Notes under the pieces: model-generated
What the model was told of the DNA's origin: nothing
The model's database searches: none
The model's input: the letters and a program-made list of their open reading frames with translations, nothing else
Part shown: piece after piece, positions 1-6,356 of the stretch
Layout of the letters: the number at the start of each line of letters is the position of its first letter
Numbering within the stretch: position 1 is the first letter of the stretch
Assembly (NCBI GenBank): GCA_021129915.1
Contig: JAJOKI010000032.1
Coordinates: forward strand, 1-7,452
Reading direction: 5' to 3'
DNA length: 7,452 nucleotides
Source: Methanocellales archaeon
Lineage (GTDB): Archaea; Halobacteriota; UBA148; JAJOKI01
Translations under genes and position numbers: made by a program

Positions 1-69
1 TCAAGATCTTGCCAAACTCAGAATAAAGACGACCGAGTTAAAGTCGATTGTTTAGCATGGGCCAATTTA

Positions 70-1398
70 TCATAATATCGGCAGATACTTCTCTATCTCA
101 TAAGGGTGGACGCATACTTTGTAGTTATCCCACTCCATCTTTTTATTCTCTATAAAGTTGTTGAAGGTATGATCGCCCAGAGTTTTTCGTACCAGTTCAC
201 TTTTCTCGGTCAATTTGATGGCGTCAATCAGGCTGCTTGGAAGCGACTCTATTCCATCCTCCTCTCTTTCCCGCTCGCTCATATGATAGACATCTTTCTC
301 AGCGGGTTCTGGCAACTCATATTTGTTTTTAATACCTTCCATACCTGCCGCCAGCATTACCGAGAAAGCCAAATACGGATTGCATACAGGGTCTGGACTG
401 CGGTACTCGATTCTCGTTGCCTTTTCCTTCCCTGGTTTATACATGGGCACCCTGACCAATGTAGACCTGTTTCTTCGAGCCCATGATATATACACAGGCG
501 CCTCATAGCCTGGAACCAGGCGTTTATATGAATTGACATATTGGTTGGTGATGGACGTAATCTCTGGCGCATGCCTTAACAATCCAGCGATATATCCTTT
601 AGCAACGTCAGATAGATGATATTCGTCACCCGAATCGAAGAATGTGTTTTTATCTCCCTTGAACAAAGATTGGTGCGTATGCATGCCGCTCCCATTTACC
701 CCCTGTATGGGCTTCGGCATAAATGTGGCATATACGCCGTAGTGTCGCGCTACCTCTTTAACCACCATTCTATAAGTCATTACATTATCTGCCATGGTGA
801 GTGCATCGCTGTAGCACAAATCTATTTCGTGTTGGGATGGACCCACCTCGTGATGGCTATATTCCACCTTTATTCCCATGGACTCCAGGGCAAATATCGT
901 GTCGCGTCGTAGATCACTTGCCGCGTCCAGGGTGGTGAGATCGAAATACCCGCCTATATCCAAGATTTTTGGCTGTGTCTCATCCTCAAAATAGAAATAT
1001 TCCAGCTCTGGGCCCACGTAAAAAGTATAGTTCATCTTTTCTAACTGTGCCAGATTTCTCTTCAATATATATCGAGGGTCGCCTTCGTAAGGAGTGCCGT
1101 CTGGCTGGAGGATATCACAAAACATACTCGCTACCGCCTTTTCCTTTGGCCTCCACGGAAGGATTTGAAAAGTGCTTGGGTCAGGTTTTGCGAGCATGTC
1201 ACTTTCATCGATTCTGGCAAATCCCTTTATCGACGAGCCGTCAAAGCCCATGCCTTCTGAAAACGCCTCTTCCATCATATCGCTTGGAATAGCGAAACTC
1301 TTCAGTTGTCCCAGGATATCTGTGAACCAGAGTCTGATGAATCTTATGTCCTGTTTTTCTATTACCTCGAGTACGTGCTCCCCATCTTTCGACCTCAT
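70..1398 (-). CDS. glnA: Glutamine synthetase, type I (GSI-alpha)
   Basis: Makes glutamine from glutamate, ammonia and ATP; it is the cytosolic entry point of ammonia assimilation and acts as a dodecamer. The 442-residue frame has the normal length of the GSI-alpha class, with no room for the GSI-beta insertion or adenylylation site. Visible landmarks are the beta-grasp N-terminal domain (residues 1-105), the latch DGSSIKGF (53-60), metal and glutamate ligands E131/E133 in GPELEYF, E184 in HHEVGP, E191 and H240, the ATP signature KPIQGVNGSGMH (229-240), the glutamate flap E299 in GYEAP, and EYRSPDPVCNP (331-341). Arg62 lies in GFARIDESD; the matching Arg62 of Bacillus subtilis GS mediates feedback inhibition by glutamine, so that control is probably kept. 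The ATG start follows AGGTGATT (1403-1410). It is divergent from an Lrp-family gene, a plausible but unproven regulator. Confidence 0.97.
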   Translation of the reverse strand: MRSKDGEHVLEVIEKQDIRFIRLWFTDILGQLKSFAIPSDMMEEAFSEGMGFDGSSIKGFARIDESDMLAKPDPSTFQILPWRPKEKAVASMFCDILQPDGTPYEGDPRYILKRNLAQLEKMNYTFYVGPELEYFYFEDETQPKILDIGGYFDLTTLDAASDLRRDTIFALESMGIKVEYSHHEVGPSQHEIDLCYSDALTMADNVMTYRMVVKEVARHYGVYATFMPKPIQGVNGSGMHTHQSLFKGDKNTFFDSGDEYHLSDVAKGYIAGLLRHAPEITSITNQYVNSYKRLVPGYEAPVYISWARRNRSTLVRVPMYKPGKEKATRIEYRSPDPVCNPYLAFSVMLAAGMEGIKNKYELPEPAEKDVYHMSEREREEDGIESLPSSLIDAIKLTEKSELVRKTLGDHTFNNFIENKKMEWDNYKVCVHPYEIEKYLPIL

Positions 1399-1434
1399 CT
1401 CTAATCACCTTCAAATTGATTGACGTCCAACCTG

Positions 1435-1442
1435 TTTTATAA
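1435..1442 (-). promoter_or_regulatory. Probable TATA box of glnA
   Basis: The minus strand reads TTATAAAA here. A start site about 25 nt downstream would fall near 1413, leaving a leader of roughly 15 nt that still contains the Shine-Dalgarno sequence at 1403-1410. Assigned by position and base composition only. Confidence 0.45.
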
Positions 1443-1449
1443 GAAATAA

Positions 1450-1465
1450 ATATTTCTATAAATAT
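1450..1465. promoter_or_regulatory. AT-rich palindrome in the glnA/lrp promoter region, candidate operator
   Basis: ATATTT and AAATAT form a perfect inverted repeat around the 4-nt spacer CTAT. It lies just upstream of the probable glnA TATA box and about 55 nt upstream of the probable TATA box of the regulator gene. AT-rich palindromes of about this size are typical Lrp/AsnC operators, so binding of the neighbouring regulator is a reasonable guess. In DNA this AT-rich, however, such a repeat can also arise by chance. I found no GGAA-N6-TTCC (NrpR-type) operator here. Confidence 0.3.
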
Positions 1466-1517
1466 CTTTCGGTTTATACGGGATTTGTATAGATTTTTAC
1501 ATATTTTTTGTGACTTC

Positions 1518-1530
1518 TTTATTTAAATAG
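1518..1530 (+). promoter_or_regulatory. Probable TATA box of the Lrp-family gene
   Basis: TTTATTTAAATAG resembles an archaeal TATA element. Transcription starting about 25 nt further on, near 1550, would give a leader of about 17 nt before the ATG at 1567. It would exclude the alternative TTG at 1546 from the message. Confidence 0.45.
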
Positions 1531-1566
1531 TTAATTTTTTAAAGGTTGAGAGATACAATCAATAAC

Positions 1567-2016
1567 ATGGACAAAGTCGACGAACTCGACCTTAAAATAA
1601 TTCGTGAGTTGCAAAAGGATGCACGTCAGAGTTATAGGGATATTGCCAGCAAGGTCAAAGTCGCCGAGGGGACGGTTTACAATCGAGTAAACAAGCTTAG
1701 GGACATCGGAGTGATCAAAGGGTTTATCCTGAATATAGACTACTCAAAACTGGGCTACGACTTAACTGCATTGATAGGTATCGTGGTTGAAGGCGGGCAT
1801 TTGCCGGAGATAGAAGAGACTATCTCCAGAGAGCCGAACGTTTCAGCAGTATATGATGTCACAGGTGAATATGATGCCATCGTAGTAGCTAAGTTCAAAA
1901 GCCGTTCAGATTTAAATGATTTCATAAAGAACCTTCTGGCTATGGATAACGTGAGGAGAACCTATACTATGATAGTTCTAAATATCTTGAAAGAGGAACA
2001 CGGAGTGATAATCTAA
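1567..2016 (+). CDS. Lrp/AsnC-family transcriptional regulator
   Basis: DNA-binding regulator of 149 residues, the usual size of a single HTH-RAM Lrp/AsnC protein. Residues 4-50 form the AsnC-type helix-turn-helix (LDLKIIRELQKDAR, then IASKV and EGTVYNRVNKLRDIGVI). Residues about 66-143 form the RAM ligand-binding and oligomerisation domain, with the diagnostic stretch VTGEYDAIVVAKF (98-110). Such proteins form dimers to octamers and respond to amino acids. The ATG at 1567 is preferred because the family normally begins a few residues before the LDxxDxxI helix and because of the TATA position. An in-frame TTG at 1546 would add seven residues but has no usable Shine-Dalgarno sequence. The divergent neighbour glnA makes nitrogen or amino-acid control the best guess; the ligand and regulon cannot be read from the sequence. 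Confidence 0.92.
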   Translation: MDKVDELDLKIIRELQKDARQSYRDIASKVKVAEGTVYNRVNKLRDIGVIKGFILNIDYSKLGYDLTALIGIVVEGGHLPEIEETISREPNVSAVYDVTGEYDAIVVAKFKSRSDLNDFIKNLLAMDNVRRTYTMIVLNILKEEHGVII

Positions 2017-2060
2017 TTACAATTTTGCCCTCACAACTCCATTAGAATCCTGATATTTTC

Positions 2061-2070
2061 CTTTATATAT
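2061..2070 (+). promoter_or_regulatory. TATA-like box in the lrp-tRNA gap
   Basis: CTTTATATAT is one of the best TATA matches in the window, yet no protein-coding start follows it at a useful distance. If it is a working promoter, transcription would begin near 2090-2095, exactly where the candidate structured RNA begins. Confidence 0.3.
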
Positions 2071-2076
2071 ACTGTT

Positions 2077-2097
2077 CGGCGATCTCGCCGTTTCTTT
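2077..2097 (+). terminator. Short GC hairpin with T-rich tail, possible lrp terminator
   Basis: CGGCG, tetraloop ATCT and CGCCG form a 5-bp stem, followed directly by TTTCTTT. It sits about 60 nt after the stop codon of the Lrp-family gene. Archaeal termination relies mainly on T-tracts rather than hairpins, so this may be only partly functional. It also overlaps the spacer just after the TATA-like box at 2061, so the two readings compete. Confidence 0.3.
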
Positions 2098-2259
2098 ATC
2101 GCCCATATTGCTCAGGCAAAGCGTCAGGTTGCCCCTGAAAGACGAGTCCTTTTCGCGCCTTTAGGATAACGCCACGTCCAATGGCATTTCCACGCGCTCA
2201 AGCGACCCAACCAGTGCAAACGTCTTTGGTTGGATGGCAGCAGCTTCCCCTGCGATAAG
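2095..2259 (+). ncRNA. Possible structured RNA of unknown family
   Basis: No convincing protein is encoded here. The ends are complementary: TTATCGC (2096-2102) pairs with GCGATAA (2252-2258), plus one G-U pair outside. Inside, TCAGGCAA pairs with TTGCCCCTGA around a nine-base loop, and CCAACCA pairs with TGGTTGG near the 3' side. A TATA-like box lies about 30 nt before the start. I do not recognise SRP RNA, RNase P RNA, a C/D or H/ACA guide, or a riboswitch. Helices this short can occur by chance, so this is a pointer, not a firm gene. Confidence 0.2.
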
Positions 2260-2260
2260 C

Positions 2261-2267
2261 TATAATA
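2261..2267 (+). promoter_or_regulatory. Probable TATA box of tRNA-Arg
   Basis: TATAATA is centred about 27 nt before the mature tRNA 5' end, the usual archaeal spacing. It is probably the promoter for the tRNA and for the endA-trpS genes behind it. A second AT-rich stretch at 2274-2283 is too close to serve. Confidence 0.4.
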
Positions 2268-2290
2268 GAATGGCATAATATTAGAGTGGT

Positions 2291-2362
2291 GGGTCTGTGG
2301 GGTAGTGGACATCCTTTCGGGCTTCGGACCCGACGACCTGGGTTCAAATCCCAGCAGATCCG
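2291..2362 (+). tRNA. tRNA-Arg, anticodon TCG
   Basis: A full cloverleaf of 72 nt. The acceptor stem is GGGTCTG with CAGATCC (one G-U pair) and the discriminator is G. The D arm is GGGTAGTGGACATCCT, with the invariant GG in the loop. The anticodon stem is TCGGG/CCCGA around the loop CTTCGGA, giving anticodon TCG, which reads CGA and by wobble other CGN codons. The variable region is CGAC. The T arm is CTGGG/CCCAG around TTCAAAT. The anticodon loop is 7 nt, so there is no canonical intron, and 3' CCA is not encoded. The 3' end is only 16 nt from the endA start, so 3' trimming of the tRNA would also define the 5' end of the endA message if they share a transcript. Confidence 0.95.
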
Positions 2363-2368
2363 TATATT

Positions 2369-2373
2369 GGGGA
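2369..2373 (+). promoter_or_regulatory. Ribosome binding site of endA
   Basis: GGGGA lies 5 nt before the ATG at 2379, within the 16-nt tRNA trailer. This site decides the start: the frame is open back through the whole tRNA to a GTG at 2286, but that part is tRNA sequence and not protein. Confidence 0.55.
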
Positions 2374-2378
2374 ATGCT

Positions 2379-3440
2379 ATGGACGGCGAATTAGTTGATG
2401 ATAAGGTCATATTGGGAGATGCCGCTATCACCGAGTTATACAGCACCAGCTATTATGGGCGCCCCAGAAACGGCAAACTAGAATTAACCCTGATCGAGGC
2501 GGCATATCTACTTGGGCGAGAGAGAATCTCGATTTCCAGAGGTAAAAAACCCCTAAATTTTAAAGAATTTGTCAAGACAGCTTCCAACCTGATGGAAAAA
2601 TTTGAACTGAAATACATCGTCTACAAAGATTTGCGGGAGAGGGGATATTATATACAACCCAGTGTAACCGATTTCAGGCTGTATCCCAGGGGGGGACATC
2701 CTGGCAAAACGCCGGCAGAGTATTTCGTGCGCGTTGTATCCGAGAGAGAACCACTTTCCCTGGCGGATATAATGCGGCATCTGGAGACGGCGAAAAACGT
2801 GCGAAAACAAATCATACTCGCCATCGTGGACGAGGAGGGAGATATAACATTCTATGATGCTAAAAAGACAGATATGGAAGGGAAGATGAAGGAGGTTGTT
2901 GAGACGAATAGCATTAAAGAAGAGGCGACGCTGCTGGGGGACAGGGTGGTAATCTGGGATCCGGAGCTGGCACATACGCTCCATCATGGTAGCTTTTTCG
3001 GGACACCGTTGCATGAAAAAATGCTGCAATTGTCGCTCGTGGAGTCTGCATATCTGCTAAAAAAGAAGGTCATAAAAATCGTCGATGGAAAATCAGGCAA
3101 AGTCCTAAGTTTCAATAAGTTTGCTGAAAAAGCAACGAATATCGAGCCGATATTTGACAGAAAATACAGGGCATATGAAGGGCTGCGGGATAAAGGACAG
3201 GTGGTCAAAACGGGTTTCAAGTTCGGCAGCCACTTTCGTACCTATGAGCAGATTGATTCCATTGAAAAATTGACACATTCTAAATATCTCGTACACGCGA
3301 TTCCAGACGACCATATATTTTCATTGCAGGAGTTGTCACGTGCCATCAGGCTCGCCCAGAGCGTTAGAAAGCGAATGATATTTGCATATACAACCGATAA
3401 AAAAGTACAGTATGTCGATATTGGAAGAACTAAATTGTGA
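2379..3440 (+). CDS. endA: tRNA-splicing endonuclease, fused two-repeat (alpha2) type
   Basis: Cuts introns from precursor tRNA (and rRNA) at bulge-helix-bulge motifs. The 353 residues are two homologous halves. YGRPRNGKLELTLIEAAYLL (26-45) matches FGTPLHEKMLQLSLVESAYLL (207-227). LRERGY (85-90) matches LRDKGQ (269-274), and VRKQIILA (141-148) matches VRKRMIFA (329-336). The catalytic triad is complete only in the C-terminal half: Tyr289 in GSHFRTY, His300 in THSKYLV and Lys331 in VRKRM. The N-terminal half keeps a Tyr (102) and a Lys (143) but has AEY where HS is expected, so it is structural, as in the Archaeoglobus enzyme, and the protein should act as a homodimer. trpS starts 18 nt after its stop. 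Its own promoter is unlikely because only 16 nt separate it from the tRNA. Confidence 0.93.
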   Translation: MDGELVDDKVILGDAAITELYSTSYYGRPRNGKLELTLIEAAYLLGRERISISRGKKPLNFKEFVKTASNLMEKFELKYIVYKDLRERGYYIQPSVTDFRLYPRGGHPGKTPAEYFVRVVSEREPLSLADIMRHLETAKNVRKQIILAIVDEEGDITFYDAKKTDMEGKMKEVVETNSIKEEATLLGDRVVIWDPELAHTLHHGSFFGTPLHEKMLQLSLVESAYLLKKKVIKIVDGKSGKVLSFNKFAEKATNIEPIFDRKYRAYEGLRDKGQVVKTGFKFGSHFRTYEQIDSIEKLTHSKYLVHAIPDDHIFSLQELSRAIRLAQSVRKRMIFAYTTDKKVQYVDIGRTKL

Positions 3441-3441
3441 T

Positions 3442-3448
3442 AAGGAGG
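3442..3448 (+). promoter_or_regulatory. Ribosome binding site of trpS
   Basis: AAGGAGG starts 1 nt after the endA stop and lies 10 nt before the ATG at 3459. It is a strong site that supports this start and translation from a shared endA-trpS message. Confidence 0.75.
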
Positions 3449-3458
3449 CCGAGAAGAT

Positions 3459-4742
3459 ATGAAGCTCGACCCATGGGGCGCAGTGGATATCACGGATTAT
3501 TCAAAATTGTTCGACGAATTTGGGATAGCTCCTTTTGAGACCATTATCTCGGAGATATCGAACCCACATTTATACATGCGAAGACAGATTATTTTTGGCC
3601 ATCGTGGCTATCAAACGATTCTGGAGGCGATGAGGAACAAGACTCCGTTTGCGGTCATGAGTGGGTTCATGCCGTCCGGACGCATCCACCTCGGGCACAA
3701 GATGGTGATGGATGAGATGATATGGCATCAGCAGATGGGGGCGCATGCATTTTTCGCCGTGGCTGATATGGAGGCGTATTCTGTCCGGAACATCTCATGG
3801 AAGAAATGTGTTGAAATCGGCATCAATGAATATGTGCTCAGTTTAATCGCACTCGGTTTTGAGTCCAACGGCCGCATTTACTTCCAGTCCAAAAATCCGC
3901 TGGTAAAAGACCTTGCGTTTGAGCTCGGGATGAAGACGAATCTGTCCGAGATGGGTGCCATCTATGGTTTTCCTGGCGAAACTCACGTTTCGCACATGCT
4001 CAGCACGCTCATTCAAAGTGCGGACATCCTTCAGCCGCAGTTAGCCGAATATAGCGGGCCAAAACCCGTGGTGATACCGGTTGGTGCGGATCAGGACCCG
4101 CATATAAGGCTCACGAGGGATATCGCGAGCCGGATGAGGATGTTCAAAGTAGAGCCTCGTGAGTGTTATATCAGCGTGAGGGCGAGAGCTGCAAATAAGG
4201 CAGCTATGCGTGCCATTGCGGACCGCATGGAGGGAAAAACAAGGCTTTACGCAGAGCACCTGGACATCTACGATAATGATGACATGACGGTGATAGAATC
4301 CATCGTGCGCGAAGTGGAGATCGAACACGGAGGATGCGGATTCTACCAGCCAGCATCGACCTATCATCGGTTTATGAGCGGATTGACCGGCGGAAAGATG
4401 TCGAGCAGTAATCCGAACAGCATCATCGCGCTCACCGAATCTCCCGATGTTGCAGCTGCAAAAATCAAAAAGGCAAAAACAGGAGGGCGCATCACTCTTG
4501 CAGAGCAGCGCCGGTTCGGTGGCGAACCTCAGAAATGCACCGTTTACGAACTTTTGATGTTCCACCTGCTCGAAGATGACGAGCAACTCGCCGAGATATT
4601 CGAAAAATGCCGAGATGGCGGGCGCACCTGCGGCAAATGCAAGGCGCTTGCAGTGGAGCTGATGTCCAGTTTTCTGAAGGAGCATCAAGAGAAGCGCGAG
4701 CTCGCAAAAGAGCGATTGGATGAGTTCGGCTTAAAAATCTGA
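3459..4742 (+). CDS. trpS: Tryptophanyl-tRNA synthetase
   Basis: Class I synthetase that charges tRNA-Trp in the cytosol. The 427 residues show the archaeal/eukaryotic-type N-terminus ([19 protein letters not shown], 4-22), the HIGH-type motif HLGH (77-80) preceded by SGFMPSGRI, and the signature [16 protein letters not shown] (208-223). The KMSKS-type loop is KMSSS (313-317), and the C-terminal anticodon-binding region is complete. Cysteines 360, 384, 391 and 394 have the spacing C-x23-C-x6-C-x2-C. This closely resembles the C-x22-C-x6-C-x2-C [4Fe-4S] motif of Thermotoga maritima TrpRS, so a cluster or zinc site near the anticodon is possible. The gene follows endA by 18 nt. Archaeal tRNA-Trp commonly carries an intron removed by EndA, which gives the pairing a functional logic. 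Its last 250 nt overlap an antisense open frame. Confidence 0.95.
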   Translation: MKLDPWGAVDITDYSKLFDEFGIAPFETIISEISNPHLYMRRQIIFGHRGYQTILEAMRNKTPFAVMSGFMPSGRIHLGHKMVMDEMIWHQQMGAHAFFAVADMEAYSVRNISWKKCVEIGINEYVLSLIALGFESNGRIYFQSKNPLVKDLAFELGMKTNLSEMGAIYGFPGETHVSHMLSTLIQSADILQPQLAEYSGPKPVVIPVGADQDPHIRLTRDIASRMRMFKVEPRECYISVRARAANKAAMRAIADRMEGKTRLYAEHLDIYDNDDMTVIESIVREVEIEHGGCGFYQPASTYHRFMSGLTGGKMSSSNPNSIIALTESPDVAAAKIKKAKTGGRITLAEQRRFGGEPQKCTVYELLMFHLLEDDEQLAEIFEKCRDGGRTCGKCKALAVELMSSFLKEHQEKRELAKERLDEFGLKI

Positions 4743-5286
4743 TTGGACCAGCAAACGTTGATATAAGGTAACCAGTGGGATTCAACAAACTTTTGGGTTT
4801 CGTATCGCCAAACCAATTTCCGCCTAAATAATCATCGTTCTCGGTAGGGGGTGACTTGTATAATTCAAAATGCAACATACTCGGATTTCCGTCTTTCCCT
4901 ATTTTTTGGATATATGGTGGAGAGTCCTTGGTGATTTTATCCACATTTAAAACCAAGCCAACATGGCCGATTAATTGGCCTGCTTTTACAGACTCACCGA
5001 CACATACCGTCACATCACCAAGTTCGGCATATTTACATACAAAACCCGTTTTATTCTTTACCAAAACGTAATTGGTGGTATTCCAGTAAGACACCTTATC
5101 TGGCGATGTGGATATTCCAACATCGATAACTTCGCCATCTTCAATTGAAAGCACACCGCTGCCTTCAGGTGCATATATATCTACACCACAGTGATGTCTA
5201 TCCGCTCTATTTTCCCAAAAAGACCCTGGAGAACCAGCGGCTGGAATAATTTTAGAATAACTATTTGGAACAGGCCAGTGTTTCAT
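4492..5286 (-). CDS. LytM/M23-fold protein lacking both catalytic histidines; C-terminus probably read through
   Basis: The fold is that of M23 (lysostaphin/LytM) zinc endopeptidases. H32 and D36 in HCGVDIYAP form the HxxxD motif, [19 protein letters not shown] is the first beta hairpin, [15 protein letters not shown] (96-110) is the usual loop, and MLHFELY holds the third ligand H139. Both expected catalytic histidines are replaced: YAHL reads YAEL (E88), and HxH reads MLH (M137). The predicted zinc ligands therefore remain, but classic peptidase chemistry is doubtful. No signal peptide or membrane segment is visible, so it looks cytosolic. The recognisable domain ends near residue 174 (about 4765). 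From residue 182 the frame is antisense to trpS, rich in Arg and Cys and domain-less, which suggests a lost stop codon. The Shine-Dalgarno sequence is weak (GAGAAG). Role unknown; archaea have no murein target. Confidence 0.65.
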   Translation of the reverse strand: MKHWPVPNSYSKIIPAAGSPGSFWENRADRHHCGVDIYAPEGSGVLSIEDGEVIDVGISTSPDKVSYWNTTNYVLVKNKTGFVCKYAELGDVTVCVGESVKAGQLIGHVGLVLNVDKITKDSPPYIQKIGKDGNPSMLHFELYKSPPTENDDYLGGNWFGDTKPKSLLNPTGYLISTFAGPIRFLSRTHPIALLRARASLDAPSENWTSAPLQAPCICRRCARHLGIFRISRRVARHLRAGGTSKVRKRCISEVRHRTGAALQE

Positions 5287-5355
5287 AACTTCTCAATTGA
5301 ATTAGATACCTTAAACATTTGCGGTGGCTGAGCAGATTTAGTCTAATGTCCTAAG

Positions 5356-5388
5356 GGGCAAGGACACGAAGTGTCTGCAGAGTTGCCC
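5356..5388. other. Bulged inverted repeat between the nuclease and M23-like genes
   Basis: The plus strand shows GGGCAA (5356-5361), GGACAC (5362-5367), loop GAA, GTGTCT (5371-5376), a 6-nt bulge GCAGAG and TTGCCC (5383-5388). This makes two stacked 6-bp stems (one G-T pair) with a one-sided bulge. On the minus strand it lies about 50 nt after the nuclease stop and about 70 nt before the M23-like start. It could end the nuclease transcript or be part of the M23 leader. The minus strand reads CTATAAAA just upstream (5394-5401), a possible TATA box. No T-tract follows on the minus strand, and I see no other copy in the window. Confidence 0.4.
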
Positions 5389-5436
5389 GCATTTTATAGC
5401 TGTGTGCCCTTTTTCTTCATGTGATATGTCTCCTAG

Positions 5437-6267
5437 CTATTTAAAATCGTTCAGATGCTCTTTAAACGTGTTAATGTTGAATATCTTTTCAAAATATTGA
5501 AGTAATTTTAAATAGCGGGTTCTACCTTGGGTTGTCAACCAGTAATTTCCATCAGCAATCCAATAAAATTCTAAATCACTAAAGTTTTTCCGAATATAGT
5601 TATTCAAGTCAATGTATTCGCCTTGGTTTATACCAATCTTAGTCCCTGCTGTTGAATAGAAATTCATTTCGAACAGGTATTTAGGTTTATAATCACTAAA
5701 TATTATCAGGTCAAACTTTTTTGGCTTTTTATCTTTCGTTTTAATGATTCCATCTACATATTTTTCTGTACAGAATATCTTTTTATTATCTATGAAATGT
5801 GTGCTAATTTGTCGTCTCAAATCAAGCTTCAAACTTTTAACTTTGTTCTCCTCTAAAATAGAATCAATATTTGTGTATCCATTCTCTTTCAATATTTCTT
5901 TAATCCTAATCATTGAATAATTTCCATGAAGACGTTTTGTATCTACAGGCACCATTTTGTTCCTTAGATAAGCTTCTACATTTATTGAATCGAGAGTTTC
6001 ATTAAGCTTTAAGTTATCCAATAGGTAGTTGGAAAATCTTATGGAAAAATCTTCAAATTCACTTTTTATAATGCGTTTTTCCAAGATATTGAATTTATCA
6101 ACAACTTTATCAATATACTTTGAAATTGATTGTTTAAATATCGCCACCAGATATTTCTTATCATATCGATCAATAGTTGAAATAAAATCATCATAATCTA
6201 ATCCATTCCCTATTGATTTCAGAAACATCTTTCTAAGCTCTGTATCATGTTTTAGATTTAAAATCAT
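5437..6267 (-). CDS. DpnII/MboI-like type II restriction endonuclease (GATC class inferred)
   Basis: A 276-residue protein whose C-terminal half matches the DpnII/MboI nuclease core. KKFDLIIF (183-190) is followed by YLFEMNFYSTAGTK (197-210), the family's FDFVI...YLIEVNFYS.GSK block, which supplies the PD-(D/E)xK-type acidic residues D186 and E200 and the ExN pattern (N202). FYWIADGNYW (234-243) matches the family WITDGxGW block. DpnII and MboI cut GATC; that specificity is inferred here, not visible. The N-terminal 170 residues are Lys/Ile-rich and not recognised. ATG 6267 is the first start after the in-frame stop at 6325-6327; no good Shine-Dalgarno sequence is seen, so the message may be leaderless. 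Base composition is more AT-rich than the genes to the left. No intact methyltransferase gene is present in the window; those upstream are broken. Whether the enzyme is active is unknown. Confidence 0.75.
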   Translation of the reverse strand: MILNLKHDTELRKMFLKSIGNGLDYDDFISTIDRYDKKYLVAIFKQSISKYIDKVVDKFNILEKRIIKSEFEDFSIRFSNYLLDNLKLNETLDSINVEAYLRNKMVPVDTKRLHGNYSMIRIKEILKENGYTNIDSILEENKVKSLKLDLRRQISTHFIDNKKIFCTEKYVDGIIKTKDKKPKKFDLIIFSDYKPKYLFEMNFYSTAGTKIGINQGEYIDLNNYIRKNFSDLEFYWIADGNYWLTTQGRTRYLKLLQYFEKIFNINTFKEHLNDFK

Positions 6268-6356
6268 ATATTCGTAGATTGCATTTAGATTGGTAGAATT
6301 TAGCTTGGCTATTTGTAAACCTTTTTAACTGGAAAATCTGTTCAAAAATAATAAAG

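Noticed and set aside
28..50. Weak hairpin (CGAC/GTCG) after the glnA stop as a terminator
   Set aside because: Only a 4-bp stem with a 9-nt loop and a broken T-tract; not distinguishable from chance.
106..1423. Open frames opposite or overlapping glnA (for example 106-486 plus and 616-912 plus)
   Set aside because: They are shadows of a well-conserved coding frame, with no ribosome binding site or domain.
1546..1566. TTG start at 1546 for the Lrp-family regulator
   Set aside because: No spaced Shine-Dalgarno sequence before it, it lies about where transcription should begin, and the family N-terminus fits the ATG at 1567.
2341..2362. 3' end of tRNA-Arg as an integration site for the AT-rich island
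   Set aside because: No repeat of the tRNA 3' end was seen near the island, no integrase gene is visible, and intact endA and trpS separate the two.
2286..2378. N-terminal extension of EndA beginning at GTG 2286
   Set aside because: The extension is the tRNA-Arg sequence read in an open frame; the ATG at 2379 has its own ribosome binding site and fits the family N-terminus.
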